A stretch of 64,000 nt of DNA from Nonomuraea jabiensis (lineage in GTDB: Bacteria > Actinomycetota > Actinomycetes > Streptosporangiales > Streptosporangiaceae), in contig NZ_JACHMB010000001.1 in the NCBI RefSeq assembly GCF_014204795.1, forward strand, positions 11,544,501 through 11,608,500, read 5' to 3'. Below the pieces are notes generated by a model that ran no database searches, had not been told where the DNA came from, and saw only the letters and a program-made list of their open reading frames with translations. The position numbers and the translations under genes were made by a program. Shown in pieces: positions 7,973 through 15,744 of this stretch; the stretch's first letter is position 1, and the number at the start of each line of letters is the position of its first letter.

Positions 7973-8265
7973 CCGCACTTCGGCCGGGGTCCCTTCGAGG
8001 AGGGCGGCCGGGAGCACCGGCGCGACGTCCCGCCGCACTTCGGCCGGGGTCCCATCGGAAGGGATGGCCGACGTGCCGCCCCCGCACGCTTCGCGCCACG
8101 CCCGCCACGCGACGGCCCTTACCCGCGCGACACGCCCCACGGCGCCACCCCGCCGGGCTTCGGCCGAGGGCCCCCAGGAATGGCCGACGTGCCCCACCGC
8201 ACACTCGACGGCGCGGCACGCCTCGCCTCGCCGGCCTTCCGGACGGGGTCCAGGAGGACGGCCGG
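7973..8265. repeat. Degenerate repeats, partly 60-bp periodic, in the spacer before ctaA
   Basis: CCGCACTTCGGCCGGGGTCC occurs at 7973 and 8033 (exactly 60 bp apart). A diverged copy starts at 8153 (120 bp further) and a weaker one near 8231. The phrase GGAATGGCCGACGTGCC or close variants recurs at about 8062 and 8178. Nothing in 7794-8290 reads as a gene; all open frames are low-complexity Pro/Arg/Gly. Unequal amplification of a 60-bp unit is the simplest reading. Confidence 0.6.
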
Positions 8266-8298
8266 GCGACCCGTCGTGGGGGTGGGGTGACCGGTGGT

Positions 8299-8325
8299 GG
8301 GACCGGGTGGGTGGGCCCGTACCAT
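8299..8325 (+). promoter_or_regulatory. ctaA promoter with G-quadruplex motif and leaderless geometry
   Basis: Four GGG tracts with loops of 3, 1 and 1 nt (8299-8315) match the G-quadruplex consensus. They sit where the -35 element and spacer would be. TACCAT at 8320-8325 fits a TAnnnT -10 box, and 7 nt later comes the GTG at 8333, the normal distance from -10 to transcription start. The ctaA mRNA is therefore probably leaderless. No Shine-Dalgarno is visible for that GTG. Confidence 0.5.
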
Positions 8326-8332
8326 CGATGGC

Positions 8333-9325
8333 GTGAAGCTACCCACCGACCACCCCAACCGCCACCTGCGCCGACTGCTGACCTGGGCGCCCACGACGCG
8401 GTCGATGCGGGCCTGGGCGATGGCGTCCGTGGTGGTCAACGCGGGCATCGCGGTGACGGGCGCGGGCGTGCGCGTCACCGGTTCCGGGCTGGGCTGCCCG
8501 ACCTGGCCCAAGTGCACGCCGGACAGCTTCATCCCGGTCGCGCACCCCGAGGTGTCGATGCTCAACATGCTCGTCGAGTTCGGCAACCGGCTGCTGACGT
8601 TCCTGGTGCTGGCGGTGGGCGTGGCGTGCGTGCTCGCGGCGTTCCGGCTGGCGCCGCGCAGGCGCTCGCTGCTGGCGCTGGCGCTGCTGCAGCCGGCGGG
8701 CGTCCTGGCCCAGGCGCTGTGGGGCGGCCTGGTGGTCAGCACGATGCTCAACCCGTTCACGGTCGGCATGCACTTCCTCATCTCCATCGGCCTGGTCGCC
8801 GCCTGCTGGATGCTGTACGCGCGGGCGGGCGAGGGCGACGGCCCGGCGCGGCGGGTGACCCACCGCGACATCCGCAGGCTCGGCTACGCGCTGCTCGCGG
8901 CCGTGTTCGCGCTGCTGGTGGTCGGGGTCGGGGTGAGCGGCACGGGCCCGCACTCGGGCGACGAGATGGCCTCCCGCTTCGACCTCGACATCGAGGCCGT
9001 GGCCCGGCTGCACGCCGACGTCGCGTACGTCGTGGTGGGGCTGACGTTCGCGCTGCTGTTCGCCCTGCACGTGAGCAACGCGCCGCGGCCCGCGCGGCGG
9101 GCGGCGCTGGCGCTGCTGGCCGTGGAGCTGGGCCAGGGCGTGATCGGTTACACGCAGTACTTCCTGGCCGTGCCTGCCGCGCTGGTGCTGCTGCACGTGC
9201 TCGGCTCCACGCTGGTCTGGATCGCGGCGCTCAGGGTCGTCACCTCGCTGCGCACCCGCTCCCCGCAGGCCGCCCCCGCCGACCACTCCCCCACCGAAGC
9301 CGCCGGAGCACCCGCCGCCGTCTGA
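8333..9325 (+). CDS. ctaA: Heme A synthase (COX15/CtaA family)
   Basis: 330-aa polytopic membrane protein that oxidises the C8 methyl of heme O to make heme A for cytochrome aa3 oxidase. The family signature VTGSGLGCPTWPKC lies in the first periplasmic loop, and VVGVGVSGTGPHSGDE and RLHADVAYVVVGL carry the conserved heme-binding His positions. About seven or eight hydrophobic helices are seen. The GTG at 8333 (VKLPTDHPN) is chosen because of the leaderless promoter directly before it; an upstream start at 8294 would add 13 Gly/Trp-rich residues. The partner enzyme gene ctaB lies 2 kb downstream on the other strand. Confidence 0.92.
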   Translation: MKLPTDHPNRHLRRLLTWAPTTRSMRAWAMASVVVNAGIAVTGAGVRVTGSGLGCPTWPKCTPDSFIPVAHPEVSMLNMLVEFGNRLLTFLVLAVGVACVLAAFRLAPRRRSLLALALLQPAGVLAQALWGGLVVSTMLNPFTVGMHFLISIGLVAACWMLYARAGEGDGPARRVTHRDIRRLGYALLAAVFALLVVGVGVSGTGPHSGDEMASRFDLDIEAVARLHADVAYVVVGLTFALLFALHVSNAPRPARRAALALLAVELGQGVIGYTQYFLAVPAALVLLHVLGSTLVWIAALRVVTSLRTRSPQAAPADHSPTEAAGAPAAV

Positions 9326-9387
9326 GGGGATATGCCAGGGTATGAGGGGATCGGTCCGCCACTCCCCCACCCCCTGGAGGGTGTGAT

Positions 9388-10095
9388 TTGTTAAGGAATG
9401 TCCGCCCCACTCGGAAGGCCCTGCGGCGCGCGTACCAGGGCCTGGTGCTGATCAGCGTGCTCTCCCTGGCGCCCATGACGTGGGCCTGGCTCGGCAGCTC
9501 GGCGCACCGGGTGACGGCCGTGGGCGACGGCTGGCTCGGACGGGTGCCCACGGCGCAGGCCGCGCTGGTGCTGGGCGCGGGCCTGTACGGCACGCAGCCC
9601 ACGCCGATGCTGGCCCACCGGCTCGACATCGCCGCCGAGCTCTACCGGACGGGCAAGGTACGGGCCCTGCTGCTGTCGGGCGACAACAGCCGCAAGGAGT
9701 ACGACGAGCCCACGGCCATGCGCGACTACCTGCTCCGCAGAGGCGTGCCGGACCAGGTGATGGTGCTGGACTACGCGGGGTTCGACACGTGGGACTCGTG
9801 CGTGCGGGCGCGCAAGGTGTTCGGGGCGCGGCAGGTGACGGTCGTGACGCAGGAGTTCCACCTGCCCAGGGCCGTGACGCTGTGCCGGACGGCCGGTCTG
9901 GAGGCGTTCGGGGTGGGTGACGACTCGACCAGGGAGTTCGCCATGCCCACCTACGCCTACGCGACCCGGGAGCTGCTCGCCACCGCCAAGGGGTTCGCCG
10001 ACGCGATGGTGCTCCACTCCGACCCGGTCTATCCCGGCCCGCGCGAGGTCTCCCTGACGACCATCCTGGCTCAGCCCGGCGCGCCGGGGGCGTAG
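9388..10095 (+). CDS. YdcF/SanA family (DUF218) membrane-anchored protein
   Basis: 235-aa protein. One N-terminal membrane segment (about 14-32, GLVLISVLSLAPMTWAW) precedes an extracytoplasmic DUF218 domain with the family strings AALVLGAGLYG, ALLLSGDN, YDEPTAMRDYLLRRGVP, DYAGFDTWDSCVRA and VVTQEFHLPRAV. SanA/VanZ-neighbour proteins of this family affect envelope permeability and vancomycin sensitivity in other bacteria; the reaction is unknown. The TTG start at 9388 is supported by GGAGG 7 nt upstream. The last 25 bp overlap the 3' end of the convergent PrsW-type gene. Confidence 0.85.
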   Translation: MLRNVRPTRKALRRAYQGLVLISVLSLAPMTWAWLGSSAHRVTAVGDGWLGRVPTAQAALVLGAGLYGTQPTPMLAHRLDIAAELYRTGKVRALLLSGDNSRKEYDEPTAMRDYLLRRGVPDQVMVLDYAGFDTWDSCVRARKVFGARQVTVVTQEFHLPRAVTLCRTAGLEAFGVGDDSTREFAMPTYAYATRELLATAKGFADAMVLHSDPVYPGPREVSLTTILAQPGAPGA

Positions 10096-11261
10096 CCGGG
10101 CGGCGGGGTGCCCCGCGCGACCGACCTGGCGTGCGCCGTCGGCACCGGGAAGTCCGCCCGGGCCGTGCTCATGCACTCCAGCAGCGCCCGCTGCTCCTCG
10201 TGGAAGCCCTGCTCGTCGACCATGTGGCGGGCCGCCCGCTCGTGCAGCAGGCCCAGCTCGGTGGCGGCCAGCTGGTAGTCGCGCATGGCGCGCAGCCCGC
10301 GCTTGCCGCCGTGGGCCTTGGCCCACTGCCTGGCCTGGCGCCGCCTGGGGAACGTCGACAGCATGTAGATGTCGGCCTGGGTGACCAGCTTGGTCGGCTC
10401 GTACGGCGGCAGGTAGCGCTGGATGAGGGCCACGATGCGCCGCCGGTCCTTGAACACCACGCCGATGAGCACGATCAGCACCGCCAGCAGCGCCAGGTAG
10501 GCCACCACGAGCCCGGGGAAGCCGCCGTAGGAGGCCAGGCCGTTCCACAGGCCGTGCAGGATCATCGCGCCCGACCAGCCCGCCAGGATGTAGAAGACCC
10601 GCTCGGGGCCCTCGCGCCGGGCGGCGTAGGCGACCGCGACGCCGATCATGGAGCTGAACAGCGGGTGGGCCAGCGGCGACAGGATGCCGCGCAGCACCAC
10701 GGTGACCGCCAGCCCCTTGACGCCGGAGTTGGACAGCGCGGCGAGGTAGTAGCTGACGTTCTCGCTCATGGCGAAGCCGAGCCCGACCATGCTGGCGTAG
10801 ATGATGCCGTCGGTGGGGCCGTCGAGCTCGGCCCTGCGGAACCTGAGCAGCCCGAGCAGCACCAGCCCCTTCATCGTCTCCTCCACCACGGGCGCGCCGA
10901 AGGTGGCCGCGACGTTGCGGGCGCTGGCCTCCGACAGCTTGGCGGTGTCGATGATGTAGTGCAGGTTGAGGTAGTTGATCAGACCGGCGACCAGCACCGC
11001 GACGCCCGCGCCCCACGCGAAGGCGAAGATCAGGTTGCTGCGCGGCTCCGGCTCCATCCGGTCGAGCGCCAGCACGGCCGCCAGCAGCAGCGGCACCGGC
11101 GCGAGCGCCAGCATGAGCGCGATGAAGAACTGCACCGGAGCGCCGTTGAGCACGTCGAAGGAGAACGAGACCAGAGCGCAGACTCCGGTGAGGACGAGCC
11201 CGATGATCAACGCGAATGACGGGCGGTCCTTCAACACCCAGCGTGGATCACGGGTCGCCAT
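10071..11261 (-). CDS. PrsW-type intramembrane metalloprotease family protein
   Basis: 396-aa polytopic membrane protein with seven to eight hydrophobic segments in the first 270 residues, then a soluble tail of about 120 residues. The PrsW active-site motif is visible as FGAPVVEETMKGL (the EE pair), with AMSENVSYY (E..N) and later LSPLAHPLFSSMIGV and GAMILHGLWNG (conserved His). PrsW clips anti-sigma factors in Bacillus; in actinomycetes the targets are mostly unknown. The long C-terminal tail, rich in charged residues (TFPRRRQARQWAKAHGGKRG), is an addition to the core domain. It overlaps the convergent DUF218 gene by 25 bp. Confidence 0.85.
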   Translation of the reverse strand: MATRDPRWVLKDRPSFALIIGLVLTGVCALVSFSFDVLNGAPVQFFIALMLALAPVPLLLAAVLALDRMEPEPRSNLIFAFAWGAGVAVLVAGLINYLNLHYIIDTAKLSEASARNVAATFGAPVVEETMKGLVLLGLLRFRRAELDGPTDGIIYASMVGLGFAMSENVSYYLAALSNSGVKGLAVTVVLRGILSPLAHPLFSSMIGVAVAYAARREGPERVFYILAGWSGAMILHGLWNGLASYGGFPGLVVAYLALLAVLIVLIGVVFKDRRRIVALIQRYLPPYEPTKLVTQADIYMLSTFPRRRQARQWAKAHGGKRGLRAMRDYQLAATELGLLHERAARHMVDEQGFHEEQRALLECMSTARADFPVPTAHARSVARGTPPPGYAPGAPG

Positions 11262-11343
11262 ACGGTGACTTTAACGGATCAGAGGGCCGGGGTCCGTGCC
11301 GGTCAAGACAGCGTCACCCTCCGGACACGCGGCCGCATGACGG

Positions 11344-12282
11344 TCACGCCAGCAGCGGGTCGATGGCCACCGCCAGGAACAGCAGCGCCAGGTAGGCGTT
11401 GGACCAGTGGAAGAAGCGCATGGGGCGCAGGTCGACGCCGCTCTTGCCGGCGTTGAGCCGGGCCAGCAGGCGGTGGACCTCCCACAGGCACATGGCGCCG
11501 AGCACGGCGGCCACGATCGGGTAGAACAGCGTGGTGCCGGCCACCGGCCACAGCGCCAGCGAGCACAGCACGGTCGCCCACGTGTAGGCGATCGACTCCA
11601 GGATCACCCGCCGCTCGGTGGCCACGACGGGCAGCATGGGCACCTTGGCCGCCGCGTAGTCCTCCTTGTAGCGCATGGCCAGCGTCCAGGTGTGCGGCGG
11701 CGTCCAGAAGAACACCACCCCGAACAGCACCAGCGGCGCCCAGTCGAGCCGCTCGGTGATGCCCGCCCAGCCGATCATCACCGGCATGCAGCCCGCGATG
11801 CCGCCCCACACGATGTTCTGGGCCGTGCGGCGCTTCAGGATCATCGAGTAGACGAGCACGTAGAACAGGATCGCCCCGGTGGACAGCATCGCGGCCAGCC
11901 AGTTGGTGGTCACCCACAGGCCCACCAGGGACAGCACGCCGAGCACGATCCCGAAGACCAGCGCGCCCCGCGGCGAGACCTGGTGCCTGGCCAGCGGCCT
12001 GCGGCGGGTGCGGCGCATCTTCTGGTCGATGTCGCGATCCACGTAGCAGTTGAGCGCGTTGGCACTGCCCGCCGATAGGGTGCCGAACACCATGACCGAG
12101 ATCGACGTCCACAGCGGCGGCAGGCCGCCCGCCGCCAGGAACATCACCGGCAGCGTCGTGATCAGCAGCAGCTCGATGATCCGCGGCTTGGTGAGCGCGA
12201 TGTAGGCCTTGACGATCATGCCGATCGAGCGCGGCCCCTCCACCTGCGGAGATCGGGCCGTCGCCTGCCTGTTGGTCAGCAC
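11344..12282 (-). CDS. ctaB: Protoheme IX farnesyltransferase (heme O synthase)
   Basis: 312-aa UbiA-family prenyltransferase that adds farnesyl to heme B to form heme O, the substrate of CtaA. The first Asp-rich motif is NCYVDRDIDQKMRRTRRRPLA (about 80-100). The second conserved loop is FFWTPPHTWTLAMRYKEDY. About eight to nine membrane helices are visible. The start is uncertain: GTG at 12282 (VLTNRQAT) or TTG at 12288 both fit, with GGAAG upstream. It is divergent from tkt, the usual actinobacterial arrangement. Confidence 0.92.
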   Translation of the reverse strand: MLTNRQATARSPQVEGPRSIGMIVKAYIALTKPRIIELLLITTLPVMFLAAGGLPPLWTSISVMVFGTLSAGSANALNCYVDRDIDQKMRRTRRRPLARHQVSPRGALVFGIVLGVLSLVGLWVTTNWLAAMLSTGAILFYVLVYSMILKRRTAQNIVWGGIAGCMPVMIGWAGITERLDWAPLVLFGVVFFWTPPHTWTLAMRYKEDYAAAKVPMLPVVATERRVILESIAYTWATVLCSLALWPVAGTTLFYPIVAAVLGAMCLWEVHRLLARLNAGKSGVDLRPMRFFHWSNAYLALLFLAVAIDPLLA

Positions 12283-12361
12283 CGTCAAGGCGCTTCCAGC
12301 CTGTGCGGAGTCAACGCGTAACCTCTGATTAGAGCGGATCCATGGGTGGGCGCCGTGACGC

Positions 12362-12392
12362 CCCTGCGAACAAACAAACTGTAGTCGCAGGG
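12362..12392 (-). other. Hairpin in the ctaB leader / ctaB-tkt divergent spacer
   Basis: Perfect 8-nt arms CCCTGCGA and TCGCAGGG enclose a 15-nt A-rich loop. It lies about 80-110 nt upstream of the ctaB start, inside the 254-bp divergent spacer. A TAGATT at 12516-12521 could be a -10 box for tkt. Function unknown. Confidence 0.3.
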
Positions 12393-12536
12393 ACGGCCGG
12401 TCCGGCCAATGGGGGGCTTGCGCCGCACATGGACCCGTGCGGGTGGGATGGGAATCGTTCGCCGGCTCCACTCGGTTAGGGTCCCGTGTGGGCGGGATAG
12501 CCAATCAATGACAACTAGATTCCGGAGATCGAGCAC

Positions 12537-14645
12537 TTGAGCACCGAACTCGTGCCAGCCCTCGAATGGACCGACCTGGACAAGCAGGCGGTCGACGTCG
12601 TTCGAGCCCTGGCGATGGACGCAGTGGAGAAGGCGGGCTCGGGTCACCCCGGCACCGCCATGAGCCTGGCTCCCGCCGCATACCTGCTGTTCCAGCGTGT
12701 GATGCGTCACGATCCGACCGATCCGAAGTGGGCCGGGCGCGACCGTTTCGTGCTGTCGTGCGGCCACTCGAGCCTGACGCTCTACATCCAGCTCTACCTG
12801 TCCGGCTACGGCCTCACGCTCGACGACCTGCGCCGGCTGCGCCAGTGGGACAGCCTGACGCCCGGTCACCCCGAGTACGGCCACACGGCGGGCGTCGAGA
12901 CCACGACGGGCCCGCTCGGCCAGGGCCTGGGCAACGCGGTCGGCATGGCGATGGCGGCCCGCCGCGAGCGCGGCCTGTTCGACCCCGACACCGAGGCCGG
13001 CGCCTCGCCGTTCGACCACCACATCTGGTGCCTGGTCAGCGACGGCGACATCGAGGAGGGCATCAGCCACGAGGCCAGCTCCCTCGCCGGCCACCAGAAG
13101 CTGGGCAACCTCATCGTCGTGTGGGACGACAACCAGATCTCCATCGAGGACGACACGCTGATCGCCAAGTCCGAGGACGTGGTCAAGCGTTACGAGGCCT
13201 ACGGCTGGCACACCCAGAGCGTCGACTGGACCGAGACCGGCGAGTACGCCGAGGACGTCCAGGCGCTCTACGACGCGCTGCAGGCGGCCAAGGCGGAGAC
13301 CGACCGGCCGTCGTTCATCCGGCTGCGCACGATCATCGGCTGGCCGGCCCCGAACAAGAAGAACACCGGCAAGATCCACGGCTCGGCCCTGGGCGAGGCG
13401 GAGGTCGCCGCCACCAAGGAAGTCCTCGGCATGGACCCGGCCAAGACGTTCGACGTCCCGGCCGCGGTGCTGGAGCACGCGCGCGGCGTCGCCCAGCGCG
13501 GCCGCGCCGAGCACGCCGAGTGGGACAAGGGCTACGCCGAGTGGCGGCTGGCCCAGCCCGAGCGCGCCGAGGAGTTCGACCGCATCTCCCAGCGCGAGCT
13601 GCCCAACGGCTGGGCCAGGGCGCTGCCGTCGTTCGAGGCGGGCGCGTCGATCTCGACCCGCAAGGCGTCCGGCGACGTGCTCAGCGCGCTGGCGCCGGTG
13701 CTGCCGGAGCTGTGGGGCGGCTCGGCCGACCTGGCGGAGTCGAACAACACCACGATGAAGGGCGAGCCGTCCTTCATCCCCGAGGAGTTCCAGACCAAGG
13801 AGTTCCCCGGCAACCGCTACGGCCGCACGCTGCACTTCGGCATCCGCGAGCACGCCATGGGCGCCATCCTCAACGGCATCGCCCTGCACGGCGGCACCCG
13901 CCCGTACGGCGGCACCTTCCTGGTCTTCTCCGACTACATGCGCCCGTCGGTGCGCCTGGCCGCGCTGATGAAGCTGCCGGTCACGTACGTGTGGACGCAC
14001 GACTCCATCGGCCTCGGCGAGGACGGCCCCACCCACCAGCCGATCGAGCACCTGTGGGCGCTGCGCGCGATCCCCGGCCTCGACGTGGTACGCCCGGCCG
14101 ACGCCAACGAGACGGCCTACGCCTGGAAGACCGTGCTCAAGCACACCGACCGGCCCGCCGCCCTGGCGCTGACCAGGCAGAACCTGCCGGTCGTGGAGGG
14201 CACCAGCGCCGAGGGCGTGGCCCGCGGCGGCTACATCCTGCGCGAGGCCTCCGACGGCCAGCCCAAGGTCATCCTCATCGCCACCGGCAGCGAGGTGGAG
14301 ATCGCGCTGGCGGGCCGCGAGCTGCTGGAGGGCAAGGGCATCCCGACGCGGGTCGTGTCGATGCCGTGTGTCGAATGGTTCAAGGGGCAGGACATCGCAT
14401 ATAGGCAGACGGTTCTGCCTTCGTCGATCCGGGCTCGGGTCGCTGTCGAGGCCGGCGTCGCGCTCGGCTGGCACGAGTTCGTCGGCGAATGCGGCGAAGT
14501 GGTCGGTCTCGAACACTTCGGTGCGTCCGCCCCGTACAAGACTCTGTACGAGCTGTTCGGGTTGACGGCGGAGCGCGTCGCGGCGGCGGCACATGCGAGC
14601 CTGGCCAAGCTTGGTCAGGAAAAGGGCGAGACGACGGGAAACTGA
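12537..14645 (+). CDS. tkt: Transketolase
   Basis: 702-aa thiamine-diphosphate enzyme moving two-carbon units between sugar phosphates. N-terminal GSGHPGTAMSLAPAAYLLF and GPLGQGLGNAVGMAMA, the ThDP motif SDGDIEEGISHEASSLAGH through WDDNQIS (about 165-205), and the pyrimidine domain FGIREHAMGAILNGIALHGG and THDSIGLGEDGPTHQPIEHL are all present. Length is normal for the family. The TTG start at 12537 has GGAG 9 nt upstream. It heads the operon tkt-tal-pgi-zwf-opcA-pgl; tal follows after 7 nt. Confidence 0.97.
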   Translation: MSTELVPALEWTDLDKQAVDVVRALAMDAVEKAGSGHPGTAMSLAPAAYLLFQRVMRHDPTDPKWAGRDRFVLSCGHSSLTLYIQLYLSGYGLTLDDLRRLRQWDSLTPGHPEYGHTAGVETTTGPLGQGLGNAVGMAMAARRERGLFDPDTEAGASPFDHHIWCLVSDGDIEEGISHEASSLAGHQKLGNLIVVWDDNQISIEDDTLIAKSEDVVKRYEAYGWHTQSVDWTETGEYAEDVQALYDALQAAKAETDRPSFIRLRTIIGWPAPNKKNTGKIHGSALGEAEVAATKEVLGMDPAKTFDVPAAVLEHARGVAQRGRAEHAEWDKGYAEWRLAQPERAEEFDRISQRELPNGWARALPSFEAGASISTRKASGDVLSALAPVLPELWGGSADLAESNNTTMKGEPSFIPEEFQTKEFPGNRYGRTLHFGIREHAMGAILNGIALHGGTRPYGGTFLVFSDYMRPSVRLAALMKLPVTYVWTHDSIGLGEDGPTHQPIEHLWALRAIPGLDVVRPADANETAYAWKTVLKHTDRPAALALTRQNLPVVEGTSAEGVARGGYILREASDGQPKVILIATGSEVEIALAGRELLEGKGIPTRVVSMPCVEWFKGQDIAYRQTVLPSSIRARVAVEAGVALGWHEFVGECGEVVGLEHFGASAPYKTLYELFGLTAERVAAAAHASLAKLGQEKGETTGN

Positions 14646-14652
14646 AGAAGAG

Positions 14653-15744
14653 ATGAGCGAGATCCTCAAGAACCTGTCCGGCCAGGGCGTTGCCATCTGG
14701 CTCGACGACATCAGCCGTGAGCGACTGCGCACCGGCAACCTGGAGCAGCTGATCCGCGAGAAGAACGTCGTCGGGGTGACCTCCAACCCGACGATCTTCG
14801 CCAACGCGCTCAGCAAGGGCGACGCCTACAACTCCCAGCTCCACGACCTCGCCGTACGCGGCGTGGAAGTGGGCGAGGCCGTGCGCGCCATCACCACCTA
14901 CGACATCCGCTGGGCCGCCGACGTGCTGCGCCCCGTCTACGACGCCACCGGCGGCGTGGACGGCCGCGTGTCGCTGGAGGTGGACCCGCGCCTGGCCCGC
15001 GAGACCGAGAAGACGGTCGCCGAGGCCCGCGCGCTGTGGTGGATGGTCGACAGGCCCAACCTGTTCATCAAGATCCCGGCCACGGTCGAGGGCCTGCCCG
15101 CGATCACGCAGGCGCTCTCGGAGGGCATCAGCGTCAACGTCACGCTGATCTTCTCCCTCGAGCGCTACCGCGCGGTCATGGACGCCTGGCTCGCCGGCCT
15201 CGAGGCGGCGCAGGCCAAGGGCCTCAACCTCGCCTCGATCGAGTCGGTGGCCTCGTTCTTCGTCAGCCGCGTCGACACCGAGATCGACAAGCGGCTCGAC
15301 AAGGCGGGCAAGCCGGAGCTGAAGGGCAAGGCGGGCATCGCCAACGCGCGCCTGGCCTACGCGGCGTACGAGGACGTGATGAACTCCGAGCGCTGGCAGC
15401 GCCTGCGCTCGGCGGGCGCCCGTCCGCAGCGGCCGCTGTGGGCCTCGACCGGCGTCAAGAACCCCGACTACTCCGACACCATGTACGTCGACCAGCTCGT
15501 CGCCCCCGGCACCGTCAACACGATGCCGGAGAAGACGCTCGACGCGACCGGCGACCACGCCAACGTCACCGGCGACACGGTGCGCCCCTTCTACGAGCAG
15601 GCCTGGAACACCATGGCCGCCCTCAAGGAGGCCGGCATCGACTACGACGACGTGGTGAAGGTGCTGGAGGACGAGGGCGTCGAGAAGTTCGAGGCGTCCT
15701 GGAACGAGCTGCTCGAGAGCGTCACCAAGAACCTGGTTCCGTGA
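14653..15744 (+). CDS. tal: Transaldolase
   Basis: 363-aa class I aldolase transferring dihydroxyacetone between sugar phosphates. Key strings are GVTSNPTIFANALSKGDAYN, the Schiff-base lysine in NLFIKIPATVEGLPAI (about residue 140), SVNVTLIFSLERY, and RPLWASTGVKNPDYSDTMYV. This is the actinobacterial/cyanobacterial longer form. The ATG at 14653 has a GAAGAAGAG purine run upstream and sits 7 nt after tkt. Its TGA shares a base with the pgi start (TGATG), so translation is probably coupled. Confidence 0.96.
   Translation: MSEILKNLSGQGVAIWLDDISRERLRTGNLEQLIREKNVVGVTSNPTIFANALSKGDAYNSQLHDLAVRGVEVGEAVRAITTYDIRWAADVLRPVYDATGGVDGRVSLEVDPRLARETEKTVAEARALWWMVDRPNLFIKIPATVEGLPAITQALSEGISVNVTLIFSLERYRAVMDAWLAGLEAAQAKGLNLASIESVASFFVSRVDTEIDKRLDKAGKPELKGKAGIANARLAYAAYEDVMNSERWQRLRSAGARPQRPLWASTGVKNPDYSDTMYVDQLVAPGTVNTMPEKTLDATGDHANVTGDTVRPFYEQAWNTMAALKEAGIDYDDVVKVLEDEGVEKFEASWNELLESVTKNLVP

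Noticed and set aside
7973..8265. Possible CRISPR array
   Set aside because: Only four degenerate copies, unequal spacing, no palindromic repeat core and no cas genes nearby.
7833..8336. 167-codon Pro/Arg-rich frame before ctaA
   Set aside because: Low complexity, spans the 60-bp repeats, no start signal; better explained as spacer.
12285..14816. 843-codon minus-strand open frame opposite tkt
   Set aside because: It is the antisense shadow of a clear transketolase gene; the composition (Arg/Val/Leu/Gly) is typical of frame-shadow ORFs in high-GC DNA and no motif is present.
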